Source: Elusimicrobiota bacterium (GTDB taxonomy: Bacteria > Elusimicrobiota > Elusimicrobia > Elusimicrobiales > UBA9959). From it: a stretch of 7,119 nt of DNA. The translations under genes were made by a program, and so were the position numbers. Below are positions 1 to 6,421 of this stretch, piece after piece. The notes beneath the pieces are model-generated. The model did no database searches, was not told the origin of the DNA, and was given only the letters and a program-made list of their open reading frames with translations. The stretch is from assembly GCA_030637365.1 (NCBI GenBank), contig DAOWGR010000039.1, positions 1-7,119 on the forward strand, given 5' to 3'. The first letter of the stretch is position 1. The number at the start of each line of letters is the position of its first letter.

Positions 1-2
1 GG

Positions 3-67
3 GATTTAATCAAAGATAAACCATTTTCCACCTCGTAGGTGGAAAATGGTCAGAAATGCGATTTAAT
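3..67. repeat. 8-bp direct repeats bracketing the hairpin
   Basis: GATTTAAT occurs at 3-10 and again at 60-67. Exactly 9 nt separate each copy from the hairpin arms (11-19 and 51-59), so the arrangement is symmetric about the stem. This could be a target-site duplication around a 49-bp palindromic insertion. The inner ends (CAAAG and ATGC) are not inverted repeats, and the 8-mer is AT-rich, so chance is a real alternative. Confidence 0.35.
20..50. repeat. Perfect 14-bp inverted repeat (hairpin) with 3-nt loop
   Basis: The left arm ACCATTTTCCACCT (20-33) and right arm AGGTGGAAAATGGT (37-50) are exact reverse complements around the loop CGT (34-36). The stem would be strong in DNA or RNA. On the plus strand no T-run follows it. 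On the minus strand it is followed by TTTATCTTTG, a poor U-tract, so a minus-strand terminator is possible but not convincing. A dispersed REP-like palindrome is an alternative. It lies about 130 bp upstream of the ATPase gene. The structure is certain; the function is not. Confidence 0.9.
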
Positions 68-92
68 TGGTTTATTGTGTTCAGTAATAGGA

Positions 93-105
93 TATTGGTC
101 CAATA
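93..105. repeat. 13-bp palindrome, possible operator
   Basis: TATTGGTCCAATA is a perfect 6-1-6 palindrome lying 73-85 bp upstream of the first possible start codon of the ATPase gene. Its size and symmetry fit a dimeric regulator site, but no regulator gene lies beside it and no convincing promoter overlaps it, so the role is inference. Positions 106-177 hold nothing else I can name. Confidence 0.3.
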
Positions 106-177
106 AATGGGGGAAGATTAGAATCTCCACATAGGGAATTATCCGGATTTTCTTTTATTTGCACATAGTAATACCAA

Positions 178-1335
178 ATGGTAATATATATGCATATGGT
201 AAAACGCAAATTTTGGCTGCAAAAAATAGAGGAGTTTTGGAAACGGCGTTCCGTTATTTGGCTTTCGGGTGTGAGACGCGTTGGTAAAACTTTTCTTTGC
301 CAAAGTTTGAGCGACATTGAATATTTTGATTGCGAGCTTCCAAGCGCGCGCAGACAGATGGAAGATATTGAAGGTTTTCTTGAAAGGCTTAAGGGAAAAA
401 GAATCATATTGGATGAGATTCATCGTCTTAAAAACCCATCTGAATTGTTGAAAGTGGCCGCGGACCACTATAAAAATGTGAGCATTGTCGCTACCGGCTC
501 CTCCACTTTGTGGGCTTCGGCAAAATTCAAAGATACTCTTACCGGACGAAAAGAAACTTTATGGCTTACTCCAATGATAAAGGATGAGTATAAAGATTTT
601 GGCGCGTCCGACATAAATCACCGCTTATTGCGCGGAGGTTTGCCTCCATTTTTTATGGAAGAAAAATTTTCCGAGCGATCTTTTCAAGAATGGATAGATT
701 CTTATTGGGCAAAGGATATACAGGAGCTGTTTCGACTTGAAAAGCGCGGCGCTTTCCAAAAATTTCTTGAGCTTATTTTTATAAATAGCGGCGGTATGTT
801 TGAAGCTACCAAATATGCCGTTCCGTGTGAAGTGAGCAGAACCAGCATATCCAATTATCTCAAGGTTCTTGAAAGCACATATGTGGCGCATATTCTGAAG
901 CCTTTTAGCGGCAGAAAAACATTTGAAATAGTGTCCGCTCCGAAAGTTTACGCTTTTGACACGGGTTTTGTGTGTTATTTCCGAGGATGGGATAAATTGC
1001 GGACTGAAGACAAAGGCAAGCTTTGGGAGCATTTGGTTTTGAATGAAATAATGGCGCATCGTCAATCCCGAGATATAAATTATTGGCGTGATAAACAAGG
1101 GCATGAAATTGATTTTATATTGCGCCGCCGCGGAGGGCATGTGCAAGTTGTGGAATGTAAATGGTCATGCAAAGATTTTAATCCGAGAAATCTTAAAATT
1201 TTTCGCAAGTCGCATGGATTGGGCCATAATTTTGTAGTTTCATTTGACATATCCAGACCGTTTACGCGAAAGTTTGGAGAGTTAACGGTAAATTTCGTAA
1301 ATCTCAAAGACTTGATATCCAGCCTTGTCGCTTAA
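178..1335 (+). CDS. AAA-type P-loop ATPase with C-terminal DUF4143 (PD-(D/E)XK-like) domain
   Basis: This 385-residue protein has the architecture of the widespread bacterial and archaeal AAA_14/DUF4143 ATPases, whose cellular role is not established. Visible motifs are Walker A GVRRVGKT (31-38), Walker B RIILDE (75-80), a sensor-like ATGSST (105-110), the family's TGR motif (122-124) and GGLPPF (153-158). A helical, winged-helix-like middle follows (about 190-245). The C-terminus carries nuclease-fold signatures: E284 in LWEHLVLNE, D312 in HEIDFIL and the E-x-K of VECKW (E326, K328). Whether it cuts DNA is unknown. Its length is normal for the family and nothing is broken. The start is uncertain: ATGs at 178, 190 and 196 all lack a Shine-Dalgarno sequence. 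The one at 196 gives MVKRKFWLQKI, closest to the usual family N-terminus. The gene stands alone and converges on the efflux operon with a 25-bp gap. Such genes are often horizontally mobile, so its link to the pump is probably incidental. Confidence 0.9.
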   Translation: MVIYMHMVKRKFWLQKIEEFWKRRSVIWLSGVRRVGKTFLCQSLSDIEYFDCELPSARRQMEDIEGFLERLKGKRIILDEIHRLKNPSELLKVAADHYKNVSIVATGSSTLWASAKFKDTLTGRKETLWLTPMIKDEYKDFGASDINHRLLRGGLPPFFMEEKFSERSFQEWIDSYWAKDIQELFRLEKRGAFQKFLELIFINSGGMFEATKYAVPCEVSRTSISNYLKVLESTYVAHILKPFSGRKTFEIVSAPKVYAFDTGFVCYFRGWDKLRTEDKGKLWEHLVLNEIMAHRQSRDINYWRDKQGHEIDFILRRRGGHVQVVECKWSCKDFNPRNLKIFRKSHGLGHNFVVSFDISRPFTRKFGELTVNFVNLKDLISSLVA

Positions 1336-1360
1336 TTTCCTTCGTTAATGTAGGTAAGTA

Positions 1361-4300
1361 TTATTTAAAAAATGGTATAAAGCGTTTTATGGCTTTAATG
1401 GGGTGAATTTTTTCCAGATACATAAACACCACCGGCACGAAGATAAAAGTAAAGAAAATCGAGCCTATCATGCCGCCTATCATAACCGCCGACATTGATT
1501 TTTTCATTTCGCTTATTGAAGCGAACTGTGGCAAGAGCCCCAAAATAACCGCGATAGTCGTCATTAAAATGGCATTGAATTTCTGGTCTGCGGCAAGCCA
1601 CAAAGCCTCCTTAACTTCAAGGCCTTCCCGTATTTTCATCAAAGCGTAATCTATAAGCAAAATGGCATTGTTAACGGCAAGACCGATTAGCATAACCATG
1701 CTTAGCATGCCTATCATGCTGTTTGAATAACCTAAGAAGAATAAAGCATAGAAGACACCTATAAAGGAGGTGGCTATAACCAAAAGTATGGCAATGGGAT
1801 GTTTAAAAGAATTAAGTATGGCGGCAAGAAGCATATAGGTCAAGATTATGGCTAATGAAAAAGCTTTGGACATTTCTTTGCCCGATTTTCTTTGCATTTC
1901 CGAGTTTCCCATATAGGTATAGCCATAGCCCTCTTTGAAATTAAATTTATCAAATTCGGCATTTAGAATTTTAGTAACGCTGCCAAGCCGGCCTTTGGCT
2001 AAATAGCCATCAAGAGATATAATTCTTTTTTTATCGCGATGGCGAATAGTGGGAAGAGAGGCGGAGTTTTCTATTTTTCCAAGCAAGTTTACAGGTATCA
2101 AGCCCTTTTTTGAGCGCATGGTAATTTCGCTTATATCGCTGAAAGATTCCGCATATCTATTGTCCAGTTCCACATTTATATCGTATTCTTCGCCTTTCTC
2201 TTTATATTTATTTGAATCATCGCCATAAATGGAAGCTCGCATGGCTTTGCCCAGTTTATCGGCGGTAATTCTGTATTCTATAAGCTTGGCTTCATCAGGC
2301 GTAAAAGATATTTCTTTGCGGGGAACTTTATAGGAAGAAGTTACGGATTTGAAAAAGCCGCTTTTTTCCATGATATTTTTCATCTTTGCGGAAAGTTCTA
2401 TCATTTCATTATAATCATCACCCCAAACATTTATAGACATATCCGCGCCGCCCGGACCTCGATTGCTTCGGGAAATACTTATTTCAGCATCCGGGATTTT
2501 AGAAGCGAAGAGCATAAGTTCATTCATTATGGCGGTATCTGTTCTTTTCCGTCGGTTCGAGGGGATTAAATCTATTCTAATGGAAGCGTTCTCAACTCCG
2601 CTATTGCCGATATTGGTCAGATAAGAAAGTTTTTCAGGTATTTTTTCTATCTTTCCCTCTATTTGTTTAACCACAAGCAGAGTGCGCTCTATGGTTGAGC
2701 CTTGTGGCATAACTATGGCGACATTGACAATGTTTTCATCTGATGAGGGCATAAATTCATTATCAATATATGGCAGAACCGCTTTGAGTGAAATAAACAT
2801 CAAAAGTGTGAAAACTATGGTAAGCTTGGGATATGAGAACATTAAGTCAAAGATTATTTTGTATTCTCCTTTTAATTTTTTTACCGCTTTATCCGTGAAT
2901 TTATGCGGCCAGTGCAGCAATTTCAAAATAAAAGTTTTTTCCTTGGGTTCTCTTTTTTGTTTGGTTTTCAGCAAAAGCGCGCATAACATGGGGGTTAAGC
3001 TGAAAGAGGCGATAAGAGAAAAAATTGTCGTATAAACCACGGTAAGGCCGAAAGAGCGCATGAACATGCCTATTATCTCTCCCATCATGGCGATAGGCAT
3101 GAAAACCACTAAGTTTGTTCCGGTAGCGGCCATAACCGCTACGGCAACTTCTTTGGTTCCGTCTATCGCGGCCGTTATGGAATCTTTTCCTTTATCCAAA
3201 TGAACCAAAATATTTTCAATTATAACTATGGCGTTTGCTATCAATGTTCCCATGCTGGTCGCTATGGCGAGCAAAGTCAGAAAATTTATTGAAAATCCGG
3301 ATGCCGACATCGGCCAAAAAGTTGAAATTAAGGAAGTGGGGATAATTATGGCGGCAATAAAAGTTATCTTGAATTTTCCGGTAAATAGATAAAGGATTAA
3401 AACCGTAAGCAGAACTCCAAGAAGGATGTTTATTTCCGTATCAAAAGTTTCTTTTTTTAAAAATTTTGTGCTGTCGGAAGCTATTTCAAGTTTCATGCCT
3501 TTCGGCAGTATTTTTTGAAATTCTTTTAATCTTTTTGCGGCTTCATCGGAAACGGCAACGGCATTGCCGTCCGACGCTTTCTTTAAAGAAAGTCCTACAA
3601 CTTCTTTTCCGTTATATCTGGCGATGGATTCTATTTTTTTGAAACTATCCTCAACCACCGCTATTTCTTTCAATTTAAATTTTGCTCCTTCCTGGGAGGT
3701 AAGCCACATATTGCCTATCTCATTGGGGTTTTGAAATTCTCCCACAAAACGAACGCTTAAAGCGTGATAATTTTTTTCAAGTTCTCCGCCGGGAATATTT
3801 ATATTTTTTTTACGCAGAGCGTCGGTAATATCGGTAATGGTAATATAACGCTCTTTCATAAGCATGGGATCAAGCTTGACATTAATTCGTCGTATCTTGC
3901 CGCCGTAAACATCCACCTTGGCTACTCCCTCTATGCCTGAAAGTTTGTTTTTGAGGGTTTTATCGGCATATTCATAAAGCATTTTTGAATCATGTTTATC
4001 GCTTGTTAAAGTTAGTTCAAGCACCGATTCCATTAAGGGGTCGAACTTTTCAATTAAAGGTTTCTCCATATTGTCAGGCAAATCGTTTAAAATGGCTTCC
4101 ACTTTGTCCTTAACTTCGATGAGTTTGACATTTACATCCGCTGAAAGATTAAATTGCGTAAATATGAAACCGAAATTATTGTAAGACATGCTTTCGATGC
4201 TGTCTATTTCAGATATTTCCGCAATGGCATCTTCAATTTTTTTGACGACTAAGGTTTCAACTTCCAGGGGCGTGGCGCCCGGATAAACGGCGGTAACCGT

Positions 4301-4429
4301 GACCATCGGAAAATCTATTTTAGGTGTTTTTTCAATCAGGATATTGGCGAAAGAATAGATGCCCAAAACCACAAAAACCATTACAAACATTACAGTCGTG
4401 ATAGGGCGTTTTACAAAAAATTCTATCAT
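1361..4429 (-). CDS. RND-family efflux transporter (AcrB/HAE1-like) with atypical TM4
   Basis: This 1022-residue inner-membrane protein is slightly shorter than AcrB (1049). It has the full duplicated RND layout: TM1 (about 11-30), periplasmic loop 1 (about 31-333), TM2-TM6 (334-487), TM7 (534-551), periplasmic loop 2 (about 555-855) and TM8-TM12 (856-1004). Family signatures include FVKRPITTVM at the N-terminus, YPGATPLEVE (49-58), GFSINFLTLLAIA in TM3/4, SLTPMLCALLLK at the end of TM6 and AILMTTIAVILGLLP in TM11. Such proteins normally export drugs, bile acids or lipids using the proton gradient, as trimers with an adaptor and TolC. Oddly, the TM4 motif reads GTLIANAIVIIEN (394-406), so the AcrB Asp407-Asp408 pair is replaced by Ala398-Asn399. 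TM10 reads GLAVNNAILLIDYA, with Asn920 for Lys940. Lys950 and Thr957 match Arg971 and Thr978. Glu405 and Asp927 remain. The start ATG overlaps the adaptor stop (ATGA), with GGAG 7 nt upstream. Family assignment is sure; substrate and energy source are unknown. Confidence 0.95.
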   Translation of the reverse strand: MIEFFVKRPITTVMFVMVFVVLGIYSFANILIEKTPKIDFPMVTVTAVYPGATPLEVETLVVKKIEDAIAEISEIDSIESMSYNNFGFIFTQFNLSADVNVKLIEVKDKVEAILNDLPDNMEKPLIEKFDPLMESVLELTLTSDKHDSKMLYEYADKTLKNKLSGIEGVAKVDVYGGKIRRINVKLDPMLMKERYITITDITDALRKKNINIPGGELEKNYHALSVRFVGEFQNPNEIGNMWLTSQEGAKFKLKEIAVVEDSFKKIESIARYNGKEVVGLSLKKASDGNAVAVSDEAAKRLKEFQKILPKGMKLEIASDSTKFLKKETFDTEINILLGVLLTVLILYLFTGKFKITFIAAIIIPTSLISTFWPMSASGFSINFLTLLAIATSMGTLIANAIVIIENILVHLDKGKDSITAAIDGTKEVAVAVMAATGTNLVVFMPIAMMGEIIGMFMRSFGLTVVYTTIFSLIASFSLTPMLCALLLKTKQKREPKEKTFILKLLHWPHKFTDKAVKKLKGEYKIIFDLMFSYPKLTIVFTLLMFISLKAVLPYIDNEFMPSSDENIVNVAIVMPQGSTIERTLLVVKQIEGKIEKIPEKLSYLTNIGNSGVENASIRIDLIPSNRRKRTDTAIMNELMLFASKIPDAEISISRSNRGPGGADMSINVWGDDYNEMIELSAKMKNIMEKSGFFKSVTSSYKVPRKEISFTPDEAKLIEYRITADKLGKAMRASIYGDDSNKYKEKGEEYDINVELDNRYAESFSDISEITMRSKKGLIPVNLLGKIENSASLPTIRHRDKKRIISLDGYLAKGRLGSVTKILNAEFDKFNFKEGYGYTYMGNSEMQRKSGKEMSKAFSLAIILTYMLLAAILNSFKHPIAILLVIATSFIGVFYALFFLGYSNSMIGMLSMVMLIGLAVNNAILLIDYALMKIREGLEVKEALWLAADQKFNAILMTTIAVILGLLPQFASISEMKKSMSAVMIGGMIGSIFFTFIFVPVVFMYLEKIHPIKAIKRFIPFFK

Positions 4430-4440
4430 TGAAGTTCTCC
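4426..4440 (-). promoter_or_regulatory. Ribosome binding site and ATGA overlap at the adaptor/RND junction
   Basis: GGAG (4440-4437) lies 7 nt upstream of the RND start ATG (4429-4427), which shares bases with the adaptor stop TGA (4428-4426). This is a standard ATGA translational coupling. It shows that the adaptor's 3' end is intact and still under selection for its reading frame. Confidence 0.75.
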
Positions 4441-5100
4441 ATTTTTAGTCTTAATCCTTAAAATTTTATCCCCTTCAGAGAGCAAGGTGTGCCCTTGAAG
4501 TATTATTTCATTGCCGGAAAAAATTCCGCTTTTGATGATTGAACCGTAATCATCGGAAGCGCCAAGAATCACCTCTTCTTTTCTAGCCAGGGAATTTTTT
4601 ACGGTCCAAACATAAGTTTTGTTTTTTTCTCGAAATAAAAGGAAGCTGGGAACATTTAGAGCGTTTTTGATTTCTCCAACTTTCACATAAGTTACCATCC
4701 ATTTATCACATTTTGCCCGCCGATTAAAATTAGCCTTAACCAAATTCATGCCCGTGTCAAAATTTATTTTGCGGGAAACATGCAGTATCTCTCCCGTGGC
4801 TTGTGAGCCGTTGAATTGCGCGTGGATTTTCTGACCGGATTTAAGTTTCTTGCTTATTTTTCTTGGAACATAGCCTGTGAAAATATCACCGTTTGGTTTA
4901 AGGGTTATTTTTTCATAAAGGGGGATGTTTCGGCGGTAAATTTTTTTCGTAATAACCGGTTTGCCTTGTTTTTTCCATAAACCGTTAAAAGTGGGAGGGG
5001 TGGAATTTCTTAAGGCTTTAACTTCTCTTTGTTTCAGTATGACCGCCAAGGCGCAAATGGCAATTATAGCGGCATAGAAAAAAATTCTTTTTTTATTCAT
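4426..5100 (-). CDS. Short periplasmic adaptor (membrane fusion protein-like) lacking lipoyl and hairpin domains
   Basis: The chosen ATG at 5100 gives 224 residues. GGGAG lies 6 nt upstream and the codon overlaps the TolC stop by 8 bp. The in-frame ATG at 5133 has less support and would add 11 residues with no signal features. Residues 7-22 form a hydrophobic N-terminal anchor or uncleaved signal, with no lipobox cysteine. PVITKKIYRRNIPLYEKI (48-65) resembles the strand that opens adaptor proteins. The next recognisable part is already the beta-barrel: GYVPRKISKKLKSGQKIHA (76-94), then GEILHVSRKINFDTGMNLVKA (103-123, matching the usual G-V-I-P-D-T-V pattern). Residues about 140-216 resemble the membrane-proximal domain (LNVPSFLLF, GNEIILQGHTLLSEGDKI). 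Typical RND adaptors are about 350-400 residues, so the roughly 120-170 residues of barrel-sandwich and coiled-coil hairpin are missing. No frameshift is visible. It lies between tolC and the RND gene, so it should be this pump's adaptor. The role is inferred from weak similarity plus context. Confidence 0.75.
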   Translation of the reverse strand: MNKKRIFFYAAIIAICALAVILKQREVKALRNSTPPTFNGLWKKQGKPVITKKIYRRNIPLYEKITLKPNGDIFTGYVPRKISKKLKSGQKIHAQFNGSQATGEILHVSRKINFDTGMNLVKANFNRRAKCDKWMVTYVKVGEIKNALNVPSFLLFREKNKTYVWTVKNSLARKEEVILGASDDYGSIIKSGIFSGNEIILQGHTLLSEGDKILRIKTKNGELQ

Positions 5101-5111
5101 GTATTGCTCCC
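5093..5111 (-). promoter_or_regulatory. Ribosome binding site and stop/start overlap that set the adaptor start
   Basis: GGGAG (5111-5107) lies 6 nt before the ATG at 5100-5098. That ATG overlaps the tolC stop TAA (5095-5093) in the string ATGAATAA. The arrangement supports translational coupling and the shorter adaptor start rather than the ATG at 5133, which lies deeper inside tolC. Confidence 0.75.
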
Positions 5112-6406
5112 GAAAGGTTTTCAATCTCGGCAAGATTGATTTCCAGATTAACCAAAGTAATTTCTTTTTTTATTTTTTGCCCCGTCAAATATAATTCCGC
5201 GTCATTTAAATTGGTTACCGATAAATAGCCCGAACGAAAACGATCTTGACTCATCTTAAAAGAAGCCAGAGCAAGACTGATTGCTTTTTCATTTGCTTTT
5301 AAGGTTTTTATAAGCTCATTATACGCGGAAACGGCGTTTTCAAGCGAAAGTATGAGCTTTTTCCTTTTTTTCTCAAGCGAAAGTTCCGTATTGTTTTTGA
5401 AAATCTTGGCTTGGTTTATGTTTTCTTTTCTCGCGCCGGTGTCAAATAAGGCCAAATTAAACCTAATGCCGAGCATGGCCAAAGTTTTAGAGTCCGGAAT
5501 AAAGTCCGCGTCATAGCCGGTTCTGTTATAACTTGAAAAGGCTGAAATATCGGGGTAGTATAGTTTTCCAAGCATATCAATCCTGTCCGCGGAAGTTGAA
5601 ACGGAGAGCTTGAGTTTTTTAAGAGATGGATGACATGATAGAAGTTTCTCTATAAGTTTTCTATGGTCCAAAGGTTTGTATTCGCCTTTAAATATATCAT
5701 CGCTTATATCCACTTTGCTTGCCAAATCAAAATCGTCAAAACCCAGCAAGATTATGAAGGTGTGAATTATTGTATTTAAGCTTGCTTTGGCGTCATTTAC
5801 CGAAGGCAGTCTTCCGGCTATATCGGACTCGGCTTTTATATTATCGTATTTTGAGGCTCGGCCGCTTGAAGAGCGTTCTTCCAAGAGAGTTTTATTTTGG
5901 CGCGCTCTTTCAAGAGATTCATAATGGATTTCATGAATTTTTTTGGCAAGATAAATACGGTAATAGGCAAACTTGGTTAAATATATCGTTTCGCGCTTAA
6001 GTAAATCTTCATCAAGCTCGCTCATGGAGCTTTGTTTGGAAGCCATGTCTATGTTTTTTTTCATTCTGCCGAAGGTGAAAATTTTCTGAGAAAGGCTTAG
6101 GCCGAAATCCATAGAATAATCATTCATGCCTATGCCGGTCGGATATTGCAGATTTTTGGTCCATGAAAACGATGTCGATAAATAGGGGAGCTTTTCCTGT
6201 TTGGCTTTCAGCAAATTGGATAGAGCCGTTTCTCTGTTGTTTGAAGCCATTTTAAGGTCTTCACTGGAATTAAGCGCCATTTTAACGGCGTCATCCAAAG
6301 TTATTATCAGTATGTTTTTTTTCTCATTGGCTTCGGCGAAAAGAAACGAGCCGCTCATAAGGAAATGAAATATAAACATTAAAAAGATTCTTTTTGGAAT
6401 ATTCAT
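5093..6406 (-). CDS. TolC-like outer-membrane efflux protein (OEP family)
   Basis: This 437-residue protein is of normal TolC-family length. It should trimerise into the outer-membrane channel and periplasmic tunnel that receives substrate from the RND pump. Residues 1-25 are a signal peptide (MNIPKRIFLMFIFHFLMSG with an AEA-like cleavage region). No lipobox cysteine is present, so it is not a lipoprotein. Two OEP repeats are visible, at about 36-225 and 247-433. The internal duplication shows in the matching strand-to-helix turns SLSQKIFTFGRMKKNIDMA (104-122) and RFNLALFDTGARKENINQA (315-333). The second repeat ends with the typical RFRSGYLSVTNLNDAE (389-404). Long Lys/Glu-rich helices between them form the tunnel coiled coils. 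The start ATG overlaps the tetR stop by 4 bp (ATGA), with GGGAG 10 nt upstream. The gene comes before the adaptor and pump genes, whereas in many RND operons it comes last. Confidence in the family is high; substrate is unknown. Confidence 0.93.
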   Translation of the reverse strand: MNIPKRIFLMFIFHFLMSGSFLFAEANEKKNILIITLDDAVKMALNSSEDLKMASNNRETALSNLLKAKQEKLPYLSTSFSWTKNLQYPTGIGMNDYSMDFGLSLSQKIFTFGRMKKNIDMASKQSSMSELDEDLLKRETIYLTKFAYYRIYLAKKIHEIHYESLERARQNKTLLEERSSSGRASKYDNIKAESDIAGRLPSVNDAKASLNTIIHTFIILLGFDDFDLASKVDISDDIFKGEYKPLDHRKLIEKLLSCHPSLKKLKLSVSTSADRIDMLGKLYYPDISAFSSYNRTGYDADFIPDSKTLAMLGIRFNLALFDTGARKENINQAKIFKNNTELSLEKKRKKLILSLENAVSAYNELIKTLKANEKAISLALASFKMSQDRFRSGYLSVTNLNDAELYLTGQKIKKEITLVNLEINLAEIENLSGAIHE

Positions 6407-6421
6407 TTCTTAACCGCTCCC
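6403..6421 (-). promoter_or_regulatory. Ribosome binding site and ATGA overlap at the tetR/tolC junction
   Basis: GGGAG (6421-6417) lies 10 nt upstream of the tolC ATG (6406-6404), slightly longer than ideal spacing. The tetR stop TGA (6405-6403) overlaps the start codon as ATGA. The coupling ties tolC translation to that of the regulator. Confidence 0.65.

Noticed and set aside
20..50. Classical intrinsic terminator
   Set aside because: The stem qualifies, but the plus strand continues CAGAAATGCG with no U-tract and the minus strand only TTTATCTTTG. It is left as an unassigned palindrome.
112..128. Small stem around AGATT-AG-AATCT upstream of the ATPase gene
   Set aside because: The loop would be two bases or the stem only four pairs, with a bulge. 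It is too weak to call a structured leader.
625..1307. Minus-strand open frames across the ATPase gene
   Set aside because: They run antisense to conserved ATPase/DUF4143 motifs and have no ribosome binding site or family similarity.
2682..3035. Plus-strand open frame of 117 codons inside the RND gene
   Set aside because: It lies antisense to well-conserved RND sequence, has no Shine-Dalgarno sequence and no recognisable domain. It is a shadow of the pump's codon bias.
4426..5133. Adaptor as a pseudogene or frameshifted full-length MFP
   Set aside because: The reading frame is open throughout and both gene junctions are intact stop/start overlaps with good Shine-Dalgarno sequences. The neighbouring frames do not supply a missing lipoyl or hairpin segment. 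An in-frame assembly deletion cannot be excluded without reads.
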